Source: Adiantum capillus-veneris
Lineage: Eukaryota; Streptophyta; Polypodiopsida; Polypodiales; Pteridaceae
Reading direction: 5' to 3'
Assembly: GCA_014529385.2 (NCBI GenBank)
Contig: CM043945.1
Location: 96,016,612 to 96,078,611 of the forward strand
DNA length: 62,000 nucleotides
Below are positions 1-11,413 of this stretch, piece by piece. The notes under the pieces were generated by a model, which did no database searches, had not been told where the DNA came from, and saw nothing but the letters and a program-made list of their open reading frames with translations. Each line of letters starts with the position of its first letter. The stretch's first letter is position 1. Position numbers and translations under genes: made by a program.

Positions 1-951
1 CACTCTTGCTCACAACCCTTCTACTTATGCTTGGTAGCATGGTGACTCTTCTCTGTCAGTATCAGACCATAATCCCTCTTCGCCTTCTTTCAATTGTTGG
101 GCAAAGCTCTTCCATGTTTTTTTGAGCCACTACTCTTGCACCTACCACTCGTGAGACCATGATGAGGCGTCTCCCCAACTACCTTTCCCAGATCTAGAGG
201 AGCACCTTGAACGCCCTGACATTCGTGGAAATTTTTTCGTGTTCTAATCCACGTCATCTTCTCGCAACCTTGAAGAGTATTCTTATTAGGGGACGGATGC
301 TCTTTGGCGGTTTGTTTTGTGCACGCCATGGGGTATGGTTTGAGTTCACCTATGAGAATGAGAGAAAAAACAAGCGACAAGTGAGTGGACCTTATATCTA
401 TAAGGGCCTAATTTAAAATTTAAAAGGACCCTTTCACACTATAATATTTTTTTAAAGATTTTATCTTTTAAGAGGGTGCTTCACATTCCCAAACTTTAAT
501 CAAAGTTCATCTACATACATGGAGGAGTTATTGGCATTGAATCACCTTCACCTTTGTTGCACCTTGCATTGACACCATGTTGCATGCTTGGTGGGACCTT
601 GTGACATTTTCCATTTGCTGATATAGTACTGATGACTCAATTTTTACACTTCCGTCGCAATCTTGGATAAATGTGTCAATTGTTGCTGTAAAGAGCATAG
701 GCGAGGCCCATGAGATTTCCCAACAAGTGTCAATGAGTGGACAAAAGGCAAGGCACTTCTTGAAAAATTTTAATTCAAGAAATTAATGCAAAGATGATGC
801 TAAAAATAGCTCCAACCACAAGGCAGCTAGCCTTATGTATGCTTGCATTCTCTTGCACCAAGGGGTGTTTCTTTCGGTGGTGTTGCCAAGCTTCGTGCAT
901 TTCTTGTTGGCAAGTTGCTCTCTCCAAAAAGGCAATTCTTTCTTGTAATGC

Positions 952-1043
952 CTATGTGTTGAGCCGAAGTGCTTGACATTGGTAAATCCACCAGTGTCTA
1001 TGTGTTGAGATGAAGTGCTTGACATTGGTGAATTCACCAATGC
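952..1043. repeat. 46-bp direct repeat, two copies
   Basis: Two adjacent copies with a 46-bp period both start with CTATGTGTTGAG and share GAAGTGCTTGACATTGGT. A few substitutions separate them. No gene is associated. Confidence 0.7.
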
Positions 1044-1355
1044 AAAGAATCACTTGCACCCATAGATAACCACTTGTAATAATCTAAAGCCTGCCTATCT
1101 GTAAGCATATTGAAGAAATACCGAGGCTATTAGATGTTGGATAGAAGCAGCTTATAGGATTGTATAGGTACAAATGTCCTTCCACTCAAAGGTCCACATT
1201 AGTATCACCAGTGGAATGACGCTCTTGTCACCCACACGTGCAGCCTTCGGTGCAAACTCTATGGGCAAGAAAATATGTAAGCGTATGGTGTGTGGAGTAT
1301 GTAGTAGAGGAAAAGAGTTTGTGATGTCATTGAGCACCATGGAAGCTAATCCTAA

Positions 1356-1598
1356 GGAAGCAAAGGAGGAAACAAGGGAGAGAGGGAGAGGAAGGGTGGG
1401 AGGAGGGGAGTGGAGGGAGAGAATAGGAAGGGTTGGGGAGAAGGAGAGAGGAGGGAGAAAAGAGGAAGGGCGCAGGGAGGGAGGGCCGGAAAGAGAGGGA
1501 GAGGGGAGGGTGGAGGAGGAGAGAACAAAGTTTTTCTTTTTTGGGAGGAGGGTCGCGGGGGGGGGGGGAGGGGGAGGGGGAGGAGGAGGGAGTAATAT
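1356..1598. repeat. Long purine (G/A) tract on the plus strand
   Basis: About 240 bases are almost purely G and A on the plus strand, ending in long G runs near 1557-1590. Open frames here on both strands are low-complexity Gly/Arg/Glu or Ser/Pro/Leu translations, not genes. Homopurine tracts of this length can form triplex (H-DNA) structures; that is general knowledge, not shown here. Confidence 0.85.
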
Positions 1599-3904
1599 TG
1601 AAAAAGTGGACTTTTACTGAGTGTAAGTACACAAGAAAGTTCAAACATGGTTTTTTTGATATGGATATATGCTAAGGAGAAGTTTTAGGCCAAAAATAAT
1701 TGAAAATATTTTTTTTTGAAAAAAGGCGGTCTTTGGCCCTTAATTATGCATGTTTTTTATGATGTGTCATGGGGAAGAAAAAAGAGACAATATTTGATGC
1801 CACAATCCCTTTTCCCCCCACTTTCGAAAAGCTACTGAGATAGGAACCTCCTAAATCCACATCGTACATGGGCCAAAAAAAAAGCCCCAGAAAAGCCTAT
1901 TAAAGTCTAACTTCTTGAATGCCCTTGTCCCCTTAACTCTCCAAAACATTACACATAATCTCTTAAAATTAGGCTTTCTTACAAGGCCCATGCAAAGTCC
2001 ATATGCTTCCTAATGACCATAGTGACTACCAAGTACAATTTATCATTCCCCATCCATATGCACACCAGCCACTACATCACTACAAGGGAGTTACAACTCT
2101 ATAGATCGCTATCACTATATGCACATACTCTCATACATATATAAAGTTCTATAGACCACTATGACTGCACTTCCCCACATATAGCTATGAATGGTTATGT
2201 AGAGCGTAACAATAGATGGTCTCACCTTGGCATCTTCTATAGAGTTTCTTAGTGTTAGAATTATATATCCTCCAATGTCAACCTTTGCAAACTCCTCATG
2301 TTGCAAGAAAATCTTGGATGGTCTTGGAAAATGTCGTGAGCTCTCGGACATGCCCTCATCTTTGAGTATCTTTTGCTCAATCTCCTTGACCTGTACATGT
2401 TTCTTCTCGAGAATACCTTTAAGCCTCTTCAACCTTTCCCCGTCTCTTTCATGTAGATCCCAGAGCACTATCTTCTCATGGTCATCAAGCGAGTAGCATT
2501 TACAAAATTATGTTGGTCAGAAAATTCCATATTTGAGAATACACTCAAGAATCTAGCTCTCTTTGCTTCAACCTCTCATTTCGTCTCACAAGCAGTTTGT
2601 GCCTATTGTGCCCAATTCAATCTTTGACAACCAGTTTTCTAAGCACTTTTGGAGTGCTCTTAGACAAAGCCCCTTGCATATTAGTTGGAGAGCTCTTTAT
2701 TGGAGAGCATCTCTTGGTACACCCTCAAGTCCAAATCTATCAACATAAAAGTGTCATTGTACCCATTAACATTTTATTTTTGTTCCTATTTTGGGGTGGC
2801 CACGAGTGATTGGTTTTCACTACTTAAAAATAGTGGAGATTGTTGTGCTATGAGGCAAAGTGTATGGGATCCTCCATGGCCTACCATAATGAAGCATTAC
2901 CAACATGGATCAAAAGTGAAAGCAAGAGAAATAGGTACATACTAGTGCTTAGGATGTAAAGTAGCAATTGAAGGTCCCCTCCATCTATTCAAAGATTGCT
3001 GGGCCATAGAAGGTCTTGCAAGTAAAATTTGCAAGTGGGTATGGAAGACTTGGAAGATCCACTTTTTCAGGAGCAATTTGATTCTATGAGGAAAGGTTTT
3101 CAATAACCAAGTCATTTTGGTTTGCACACGAATTGTCCGCTTTTGCTATCTCAAACAAACTTGGAAGTCAAGAAGAGGCAAGATTTTGGTGGCCACACAA
3201 AACACATAGTATTAAACACTGTGAAAAGTTTCGATCTTTGACTTTCAAACCAAAATGGAAATTTTAGTATGCAAGGACAACCCTGGTTTAGCGTGTCACA
3301 CCCTGTCACAATAGTGACCTTGATGAACAAATGCCTATGTCTTTCTTTATATGGACATATTTGCTTAACTAGCTCTTTTGCACATCAATTGTTCACTTGA
3401 CAAGCAATTTAACTTGATTTTTTGATAATTTTTTGGGTCTCTATGTGAGTATCATTTAGATTTCTCTGTTAGAATCATTGTTTAGAAAAGCCATAATTTT
3501 TTACACCTGATATTAATGATGTATAGATTATTTTGCAAGATCCAACGGTCATTTGATAGATTATGACTCAGAATGTGACCATGCAAAAAAGTAAAATCTT
3601 AAACGATTCAATTTTTTTAGATCTAGCTCAGAAAATAACAAAGACTGCTTAAAGGATCTTGAGAGAGTTTTTTTAAAAAAAAATAAGAAATAATGAGCGT
3701 TGCCACTCAATTTGATTTTCATGTATCTTATGACTCTAGGGAAAGGCACTTTTCCATTGTTTTATTTTTTTTCACTTGCACAATTCACTTAAGGTGTGCC
3801 TCCTTAGATATGGTAAAGTGCCAAGCCTAAACATTTTGACATTTGTCCATATACCATGGTTTTGGTCTCTCTTTCCCAATCCTACTCGTCTATTCCAGCT
3901 CATA

Positions 3905-4345
3905 CAAGGAGGTCGTCACATCACCAAAAGTCCATGTCATCACTCCATCTCACCTTCCACATCACCACAATCAATAGTTTGACCTTACACTTGGCTTGCC
4001 ACATCACCCTTATCGCCACCTCATCCACCACCCTCAAGGGCCCCTTGCATGCCACCCCACTTTAGATGCCATGTCATCCAACACCTCATGTGCTACTTGT
4101 CCATGGTGCTTGCATGATTGCTACATCACTCGCCACCTCACAAGCCACTAAATATGCCACATCACCAACTCTTGAATTCCACATCACCATTTTGACATGT
4201 CATCATATGACATGGGAGATGAGAAGATCCCGTCTGCCACATCATCTTGCCACCTATGTAGACCATGTCATCAATCATCCTTACCACCCCATCACATAGA
4301 TGACTATGTCATCCATGCATGGCCACTTCAATAGCCACGTCATTT
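3905..4345. repeat. Degenerate CCACATCACC-type repeats
   Basis: The motif CCACATCACC and variants (CCACATCACT, GCCACCTCA, CATGTCATC) recur irregularly across about 440 bases. There is no fixed period, so this is a degraded low-complexity or minisatellite region. Confidence 0.55.
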
Positions 4346-5739
4346 ATTTTTAACTTTAATGAAGTATTACAAATGAATAAAACATAAGGATAATCTAGCA
4401 TAATTATTAAAGTGCCACTCAAAGTAAATTAATTCTCATTTATTATTTACTTATTTATATTATAATACTATAAATTATTATCAAAATTCTAGTTATTTAA
4501 ATTATTATTGGATGAGAACTAAAACATCAAGACTTTTTTCAAAAAAAATATTTTAACTTTATTTATGTCATATAACTCAAGTGATAATTAATTTTTTATA
4601 TAGATTGATTTTCTATAATTTGATTGGTGTGATCTTATCAAGATTTATCCCTTTTTAGATTACATTAGGGATCAAATGTATATAAACCCTTTATTGTGAG
4701 TTCACTTCATTTGAGCATTCCAACTTGAATGAGTTTTAGTGCCTTTATGCCTCTTTGATTCAATCATTAACTATTCTAACACTCATTTTTCTAACTAAGC
4801 ATGGGTTCATAGTCACGAAGGTTTCAAAAGAACAATTGACATCACAAAGACCCCATCCACAAAGTTCGAGATGCGGAGGAGATTGCTCTCGGGGAAGAAA
4901 ATCAATGAAAAGCTCGCAAACGTAAGCAACACTCTAGAGAAAAATTGTATATGGATGTGCCGCAGTTGCCCATTACTCTCCCTATGATTTTTTATTCTGG
5001 GGCTTTCCACATGCATGTATCACCGTATGAGTGTGATACTTCTTCTCTCCCTCTATCGTCTAGTTATTCGCCTTCTTCCCCTTCCTCAATCCATGTACCA
5101 TTGGTCTCAGCATCTACAGTCCCAATAGGATAGGTGACACCCATTGGTGAGCTCACACCTCCCATAGTGGGTGCCTTTGGTGTGTCACACATGGTATTGC
5201 TAGTCGTGGAGCATTTCAACAATACATCAACGTAGCGCATTTTCCTCATTTCTTCAATTGGATCTCCCTCACTTTCTCTTGAAACACCCTTTGGAGTTTC
5301 CATAGAGGTATGTGTGGACCCTACACTAGCTTTGGAGCCTAGTCCTTCTATGATGGGATGCTCACTTAGCATGTCTTGAGCCAGATATCATGCATGCATC
5401 ATTGCGGAGACCTACTTCAGCAACATCAATCTTCCCTCATGTACTTAGGTGCGTGAGCCTTTGTTGCAGCACCCTTGTGTCATTCAAGCCCGCACAACTA
5501 TCAAGATCCGTAGTTCACTGACCTGTTGGGTTACGATGACAATTGTAGATAGTGCCATGCACTGTTACATTGCACTATCTCGGCGGGGCTCCAGGGATGC
5601 ACTTGCAGCTCATCACACACTCACTATAGTGGTGGTAGCTACATGCGTCATGTGTATTTCTTGGGACACTTCTCATGTGTTGTGTATTTGTTGGCCCACC
5701 TTGCATGATGGACACCTCAGAAGATAGCAACTTGATTTT

Positions 5740-6400
5740 GGACATAGTGAAAAGCTTTGGGCGAGCAGTGGACGCGATCCACGATGCTCACGCATTCTAG
5801 ATTCACACATGAGAAGCTCATAGGATAGTTTTGGGAGACCGCACCTTGCAAACTTCAAAAGGGCAATTCCACATAGGATTGGCAAGCAATGCATAGAGCA
5901 TGGTGCTATGATTCTAGAGATTACACAGATTCGGCTCTTTCATGCATTTCAAGATGTCCACCTCGAGATCAGCATTGGTCAACGCTCCTTCAAGGTCTAC
6001 AAGCCTGGTACATGTGATTTATGTGTGGGAGAGAGACATGTTGTTGTAGATACCATGTGCAATTTTAAATGATGGATAATGTGTTCCACGCTCTTTCGGG
6101 GGTTGTTGGAGAGGTCCCTATGGGACACGAGACTTCATCCACTCTTTGTTGTGTGAGCATGTGGATGGGGCCTCATACCATTAGATGTTGTGTGTGGATG
6201 TCAAATGTGCGCAATGTGGGGATCTTTCACGACTTTCACTCGTTCCGAGCGATGGTGATGGAGGTGAGACAGTTACATGGTAGCACTATGACTACCAGAC
6301 GTAAATAGGGCTTCGAGGTGGCACATCTTGTAGGTTGCAGCTTGTATATCTCATAGTGCACCACATCTCATCTTCATGCAGGCTTTTAGTTCCTCAGTGT
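5740..6400 (+). pseudogene. Fragment of a transposase-like gene
   Basis: Broken plus-strand frames translate to pieces such as LFHAFQDVHLEISIGQRSF, then a Cys/His-containing stretch, then VGIFHDFHSFRAMVM and a downstream piece with W, Y and Cys residues in another frame. These resemble from memory the zinc-binding and linker region of a transposase-like family common in non-flowering plants and some animals. Several stops and frameshifts separate the pieces, and the 5' part is not identifiable. The fragment ends where duplication unit A begins, near 6425. Family assignment is recollection-based and weak; that the region is decayed coding DNA is more likely than the exact family. Confidence 0.35.
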
Positions 6401-6440
6401 ATCCATATGTGTAGCATTACAAGAAAGTTGGACTCACTTT

Positions 6441-7239
6441 TGTTAGGAAATAAGACGTAGCTAAATAGATAATTGAGTAGATTACTTAATGGAGAGAGAC
6501 AGATTTATATACACGAGATTATAGAGTAGAGAGAGAGAGAGAGAGAGAGTACACACGATATACGTGGTTCACCCAATGTGGGCTACGTCCACGGGAAAGC
6601 ATCCACTCAATGGCTTTAGTACTTCAAAACAAGAAGTAGTCTACAAAGGGATTATACCCTTAATGGAGCTCCCGCCTGGCTTCACTCTCACCACCTCACA
6701 CTCACCTTGTTGCATCAACTTCACACTATGAAATGTGTGTAGAAATGGCCTCCTTTTATAGGCCAAAAGGGCTGCCCTCTCTTATGAGAGACAGCCATGT
6801 GTAGCCGTCCTTGTGCGAATAAGTCCAAATCGGACCCTCCAATCCGCCCATGTGTGGCCGCCCTTGAGAAGACAAGTCCGCTTTTGAATTTGGCCACCGT
6901 CCATTGAATTCGGCCACCGGCCACCGGCCATTGACTTCCGACCACCGGCCATTGACTACTGGCCACCGGCCAACCGACCGGTTGTTTGCCGACCACTTTC
7001 CGGCCGCCGTCCGGCCATAATATTCCGGCGAAAAAGAATATTCCGGCAAAAAAAAAAGTCTCTGGGGCCTCCACCCCCAAGGCCTTTAAAGTTGCCCCTG
7101 ATTCTTGTCCGTGAAAATTTGGGTTTCCGGTGAGTGATTTTCCTTCACGCACGATGGCTTCTCCTCATAATGGGGGCCTTACAAATGTGCACTTTTACCA
7201 CAAAAAATTACAAGGGTAAATCAGGCTCCATACTTAACA
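6441..7239. mobile_element. Solo LTR (799 bp) with target duplication
   Basis: The element starts TGTTAGG and ends TTAACA, so it has the TG..CA ends of an LTR with matching inverted tips. It is flanked by the 5-bp target duplication ACTTT (6436-6440 and 7240-7244). The homologous empty site is intact in copy B at 11,077-11,081, where GGACTCACTTTTGGGCC runs uninterrupted. Inside are a GA microsatellite and CGTGGTTCACCC followed by CTACGTCCACGGG, a pattern I associate with plant copia-type LTRs. No gag or pol is present and no second LTR follows, so a solo LTR left by recombination is the simplest reading. Its lineage and orientation are uncertain. Confidence 0.85.
6525..6549. repeat. (GA)n microsatellite
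   Basis: About 12 GA units lie inside the solo LTR, directly before the CGTGGTTCACCC motif. Confidence 0.9.
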
Positions 7240-7564
7240 ACTTTTGGGCCTTTTAGTTCTAGAGAGAGAGTGGCACTCCACCAATGAGAAAAAGGCTAAC
7301 ATAACGTTGAAAACTAGCATTTTAGAGCGAAACTCGTTGAGAAAATAAGGAAAAAAATTATTACTTTGTTATTCAAATTATAAAATGTAACACTTTCAAA
7401 GCATAGATGCCATAAACCACACTAACTTTGTACCGACAAATTTCAAAACTTGCATTGAGGCTCCATCGAGTATTTATGTCCCCGCCCAAACTCTACTTCC
7501 CTCTCAAAAATCTCTTCCCTTTTCCATATTTGCGCCAACTTTACTGTCTGTTCTAGTGCACACC

Positions 7565-8820
7565 ATGACCACCTCTCGAAGGCCTATCACTACAATTGAC
7601 TATGTTAGCAATTTCAATAGTTATACTACAGATGATCAATCATGGATACCATCTAGAATAACTATTGAGAGTTGGATACTATTGCAGACAAGGAGGAGGA
7701 AAAGGAGGCAACGCAATGATTTTGTGGAGGATTTCAAGGGACAAGTTAAAGAGTTTAAAGTGTGTGCACAAAGCAAGCGGGTGAAAGAGGTCCTCATACA
7801 ACATGCTTTCCAAAATGGAGACTTAAGGTTGCATATACCTCCTCCTAGTTTTCCACATCATCGACCCAGCCGTAGGGTAATTTGAACATATACCTCATTT
7901 AGTGCATGTTTATTTTTGAAGGCTTATGTTTGATATCATGATTGATATGACACACATATTTATCCATCAAACAGGACTGGCAAGCAGTTGAGAGCATAGT
8001 TGAGATTTTTGATGCTTTCCATGCATATTTTGGTGAGCAAATGTACCGAAGAAGAACACACAAGGAGATTGAAAATAATGGAATATTCTTTTATGATATG
8101 TCATATTTGGAACCCCGAATATCTTATGGCTGGGGTCATCTGACTCCTTTTCCACTTCCATCGTTTGATAGCAAGGATTGGTCTTTGCCAGCATCCTAAA
8201 CTAGTGAAAGCTTTAGGAATAGGGGTTCAGGATATACAGAAGTCCGTCAAGTATTCTATTGCTACAAAGATTGTTAGGCTCGCTCTATTTATGCATGTTG
8301 AAGTGTTTGTAGATTTCTTCTTCAATGAGCAAATACAAACTACCACAACAATGTTCATTTGCAAGTCTGAGAGGTGTTTGGACTTTTTAGATGATAATTG
8401 ATATAGGAAACAACTAGAGGGAAAATTTTGTATTTTGCAAAAGAAGCCCATAATTTGCAAGTACATTATAAGCTCTCAAAATTTCATAGTGTCATTTTAC
8501 TATTTTAGATATCATCTTCTTAGTGGGAAACTTATTCCACTTGACCAAGATATAGAGTCTAACTTTGAGAACAAACCTTTAGCAATGGAGATCTACTTTC
8601 GAGAGAGCCTACTTACTATGCTGGACACAATGTCAAGTACAACTCTTGCACAGCTCAGGGTAGATCTTACATATGAAGACGTGCCCCACTGCTGCCATAA
8701 GTGTATGCATTCAGTCTCAACAATAGAAAGGTACTAACTAGATAAATAAATTTCACTTGTCTTTAATACCTTAAAGATATAGATACTAACACTTTGTTTT
8801 TCTCAAATTCCAAGGTGCAA
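7565..8820 (+). pseudogene. Unknown gene X, copy A (broken)
   Basis: Exon 1 (7565-7876) starts MTTSRRPITTIDY and holds a basic run (QTRRRKRRQ, a possible nuclear signal). A 98-bp intron (7877-7974, GT..AG, phase 0) leads to exon 2, which begins DWQAVESIV. Compared with copy B, exon 2 has a C-to-T change making TAA (8197-8199, where B has CAA) and a small deletion about 25 bases later that shifts the frame. Near the 3' end a CX2C motif (CHKC) is followed by SVSTIE and a GT donor at 8731. The acceptor that reads TTTCAG in copy B is TCTCAA here, so it is lost. No known domain is recognised. The gene converges on the C48 protease gene of the same unit. Confidence 0.6.
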
Positions 8821-9059
8821 GGAGAAAACAACATTGTGCAAGGAGTACCTCTCAAATGCACTTCACTTGATTGCTTCAATCGGAAGCTAGATCACATATA
8901 CTATGCACGCAAGGAGTTTTATTGTCATGACATCCAAGATGTACACCCCAAAATGATTAATACAAAGATATTTTGTGCCGCTCAAACATTGTCCCAAAAT
9001 TGTAAACTTTGTATTGTCTCAAGACTTTATACATGGTATTTTTTCATTCAAAATTCATA

Positions 9060-11035
9060 CAAAGGGGTGATAATTACGACTTCCTGCCCGTGTTGCTACC
9101 ACTGCTCCTCTACCCCCTACCCCGATTTCTACCACTACTCCCTTGTCCCTTGCATGGGTTGCTACTACTGCTCGCTGTCCCTTGCCCCTATTGCTACCAT
9201 TGTTCCCCTGCCCTCTCCCACGGTTACTACTCCTTGTCCCTTGGGGGATGCTGGTCTTGAATGCCCTTTTGCATCGCTTGAATGTCTGGGCCTCGTCCAT
9301 GGATTCCCATGTATCTTGAACCTGTGAAGATTCACTTTGTTCTCGCTCTTGCCGTTAATGTGTAACCCAATCCTCTACTTCTGTGGAGTTTGCATAATAT
9401 TGATTAATTGCTTCTTGCATGTTTCAAACCTTGTCTTGAGTCTATTGGTACCTCTACATGATTTTGTCAATGCGGGCCTGTTCAAACTCCTCAATTCGTG
9501 TGATTTCCTCTCTTGACCGACTATGCAACGGAATTATAATATGTTGAATGGCCATTACATAAAATTTGCACATATCATAGGGGTTGTAGTTATGTAATTC
9601 AAGGTCATGTAGATGCGTGATAATAAGAAAGTAGGTAAAGAAGTAACTTATTTTCATAAAGACATTGCAATGATACAAGAACTAAAACAACATGCGTACT
9701 TACGTTTGGTACATCCAAAATTTAGCTAAGAAGGAGCATAGCATTCATACACATCCTCCAGCCACAACTAAAATCATCAGTCTGAGTGGGCACGCTGACC
9801 GATCGATGCTCAGTGGTAGCACCTAGATCATGTTCTAACAAAATGTGCTCTACACATCAAACAAATTTTCTCGTGGAACTACATACATAAGCACTTGCTT
9901 CATAAGGGCATTAGAAATAGTCACTTCAAGCAAAAGCATAAAGATTAGCCTTACGTCTTTACAAGGCCATGGAATCCCTTGCTTTTCCCGGAGTTTCTGT
10001 AGTACATGACCTTCGCTTCAATATCAGATTCCAATGTTCACTACACAAAAAGAAACATTGAAACTATCACTGAGAAATAGTAAGATCCTAAATCCAAAAT
10101 AGCTTTGCATACCGACACAAAACTTACCTTTGGCTGTATGCAGTGACCAGAAAGCAAGCTAGATCCCAAATTTCTTTGTTGAACCAACCCAACAACGTAA
10201 AAAATGACATCACGTTGTTATGACGCATAGGCGATATAAGCGGATCTATTACATATATTTTGTCTTGCACATTTGCGGGCATAAGTGAGATAGTGTGCCT
10301 AACAAGAAAAAGTGCTAGCGATTAGACTAGTTATTGGATATATAAACATAGGGTAGAACAAAGTGAATATGGTTCTTGAAATAGTAATATAAGTCCCTAA
10401 TCGCTTGGTACTGACCCGGGTCAATGCCGACGAGCGATTAGTAGCCTTAAAGATTTCCAAGTGTCTCTATTCGCTTGGTACTTACCCCAACACCATGACA
10501 TAATGAACTTAAAGCTTACCATACATCTAGATAGCATGCAAAGACATGGGTTAGAACGAAGCAAATACGATTCTTGAAGTGGTCATTTAGGTCCCTATCC
10601 GCTTGATTCTGACCCTAAGTGCTGAAAAACATAGGTCAATACCGAGAGAATAGCGATCTTGAAAATATCCAAGGGTCCCTATTCGCTTGGTATTGACCCC
10701 AAAAACGTCACATAATGAACTTAATCCTTATCACAAAGTACATTTGTTGCATTGGCATTAGAAAGATCACGCATATGGAGAAAATCTTGTTGATCAAGGT
10801 TGAAAACGAAGTCCGCCTTTGACCTTCCGGAAAGATGTATCTGTGCTTGAAAAGGTGCTGAATTGACAAGTATTTGCAGTTTCTCTTTGTGTTCTTGTTG
10901 GTCTGCTCTACAATATGCCAGTCTTGTTGCACACGCTCTTGCTCTTAGCTACATGTGCATCTGTTGCTCTCAACCCTTGAAGGCTTTGCCTGTCATGCAC
11001 GAGAATGGAGGGGGTGGGGGATGTTAAGAATATCC
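9060..11035 (-). pseudogene. Ulp1/C48-type protease, copy A (broken)
   Basis: Minus-strand pieces match copy B in order. They are a core-entry segment (LSGRSKADFVFNLDQQDF, about 10,830-10,730), the segment KIYVIDPLISP (about 10,290-10,130), a segment with HW and YYRNS (about 10,045-9,960) and the catalytic-cysteine segment QTDDFSCGWRMC (about 9,845-9,725). The last segment runs into TAA where copy B has CAA. A frameshift lies just after the HW pair, and the final-exon acceptor AG seen in copy B is AT here. The C-terminal Gly/Arg-rich tail survives in part near 9,060-9,300. The 5' end is cut at about 11,035 by the junction with unit B, so no histone-like frame precedes it. C48 enzymes remove SUMO or related modifiers from lysines; this copy cannot make one. 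Confidence 0.75.
10395..10700. repeat. Hairpin motifs inside protease intron (copy A)
   Basis: The sequence TCGCTTGGTACTGACC and its inverse GGTCAATGCC..GAGCGA, plus further copies (TCGCTTGGTACTTACC, GGTCAATACCGAG, TCGCTTGGTATTGACC), recur about six times within one intron of the copy A protease gene. Pairs face each other and can fold into stems. The same motif builds the 106-bp array at 15,557. Confidence 0.8.
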
Positions 11036-11413
11036 ATTATCCTGTTGTATCATATCATTAGGAGAAAGTTGGACTCACTTTTGGGCCTTTCAGTTCTAGA
11101 GAGAGAGTGGCGCTCGACCAATGAGGAAGAGGCTAACGTTACGTTGAAAATCGACATTTTGGAGTCAAGCTCTTTTAAAAAAAGGGAGGAAATATTATTT
11201 TTGTTCATCAAATTGCACATTTCACGGTTCCAAGGCATAAATGCCATAAGTCGTACTAACTTTGTACCAAGGAATTTCAGAACTTTCATTGAAGACTCTA
11301 TGTAGTATCTTTGTTCCCGCCCAAATATGACTTTGAGTAGCTCTACTTTCCTCTCAAAACTTCTTCCCTTTTTCATATTTGCGCTAACCTTTCTATGTAT
11401 TCTACTGCACACC

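Larger units (their letters stand above)
1..5739. other. Spacer with no supported gene
   Basis: No reading frame here has a recognisable domain, and the open frames are short and have no consistent neighbours. The stretch contains a short direct repeat (952-1043), a purine tract (1356-1598), CCACATCACC-rich degenerate repeats (3905-4345) and an AT-rich block (4360-4640). A minus-strand open frame at 2115-2468 has a helical, charged look, and another at 5064-5372 is Ser/Thr-rich. I cannot assign either one and do not call them genes. Confidence 0.6.
6425..11040. repeat. Tandem duplication unit A
   Basis: This segment shares its whole gene order with 11041-15110. Both begin with GAAAGTTGGACTCACTTT, carry an unknown plus-strand gene and a convergent C48 protease gene, and end near a sequence encoding MDILNIP followed by HSRA or HPRA and a stop. 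Copy A lacks the histone-like frame seen in copy B because it stops at about 11035, where copy B starts. The left part (gene X exon 1) is nearly identical between copies, including about 90 consecutive identical bases, while the protease half is much more diverged. Without the later LTR insertion (6441-7239) the unit is about 3.8 kb. Confidence 0.85.

Noticed and set aside
1174-1675. Open frames on both strands over the purine tract (Gly/Arg/Glu and Ser/Pro/Leu rich)
   Set aside because: They are translations of a low-complexity G/A tract with no domain and no neighbouring exon.
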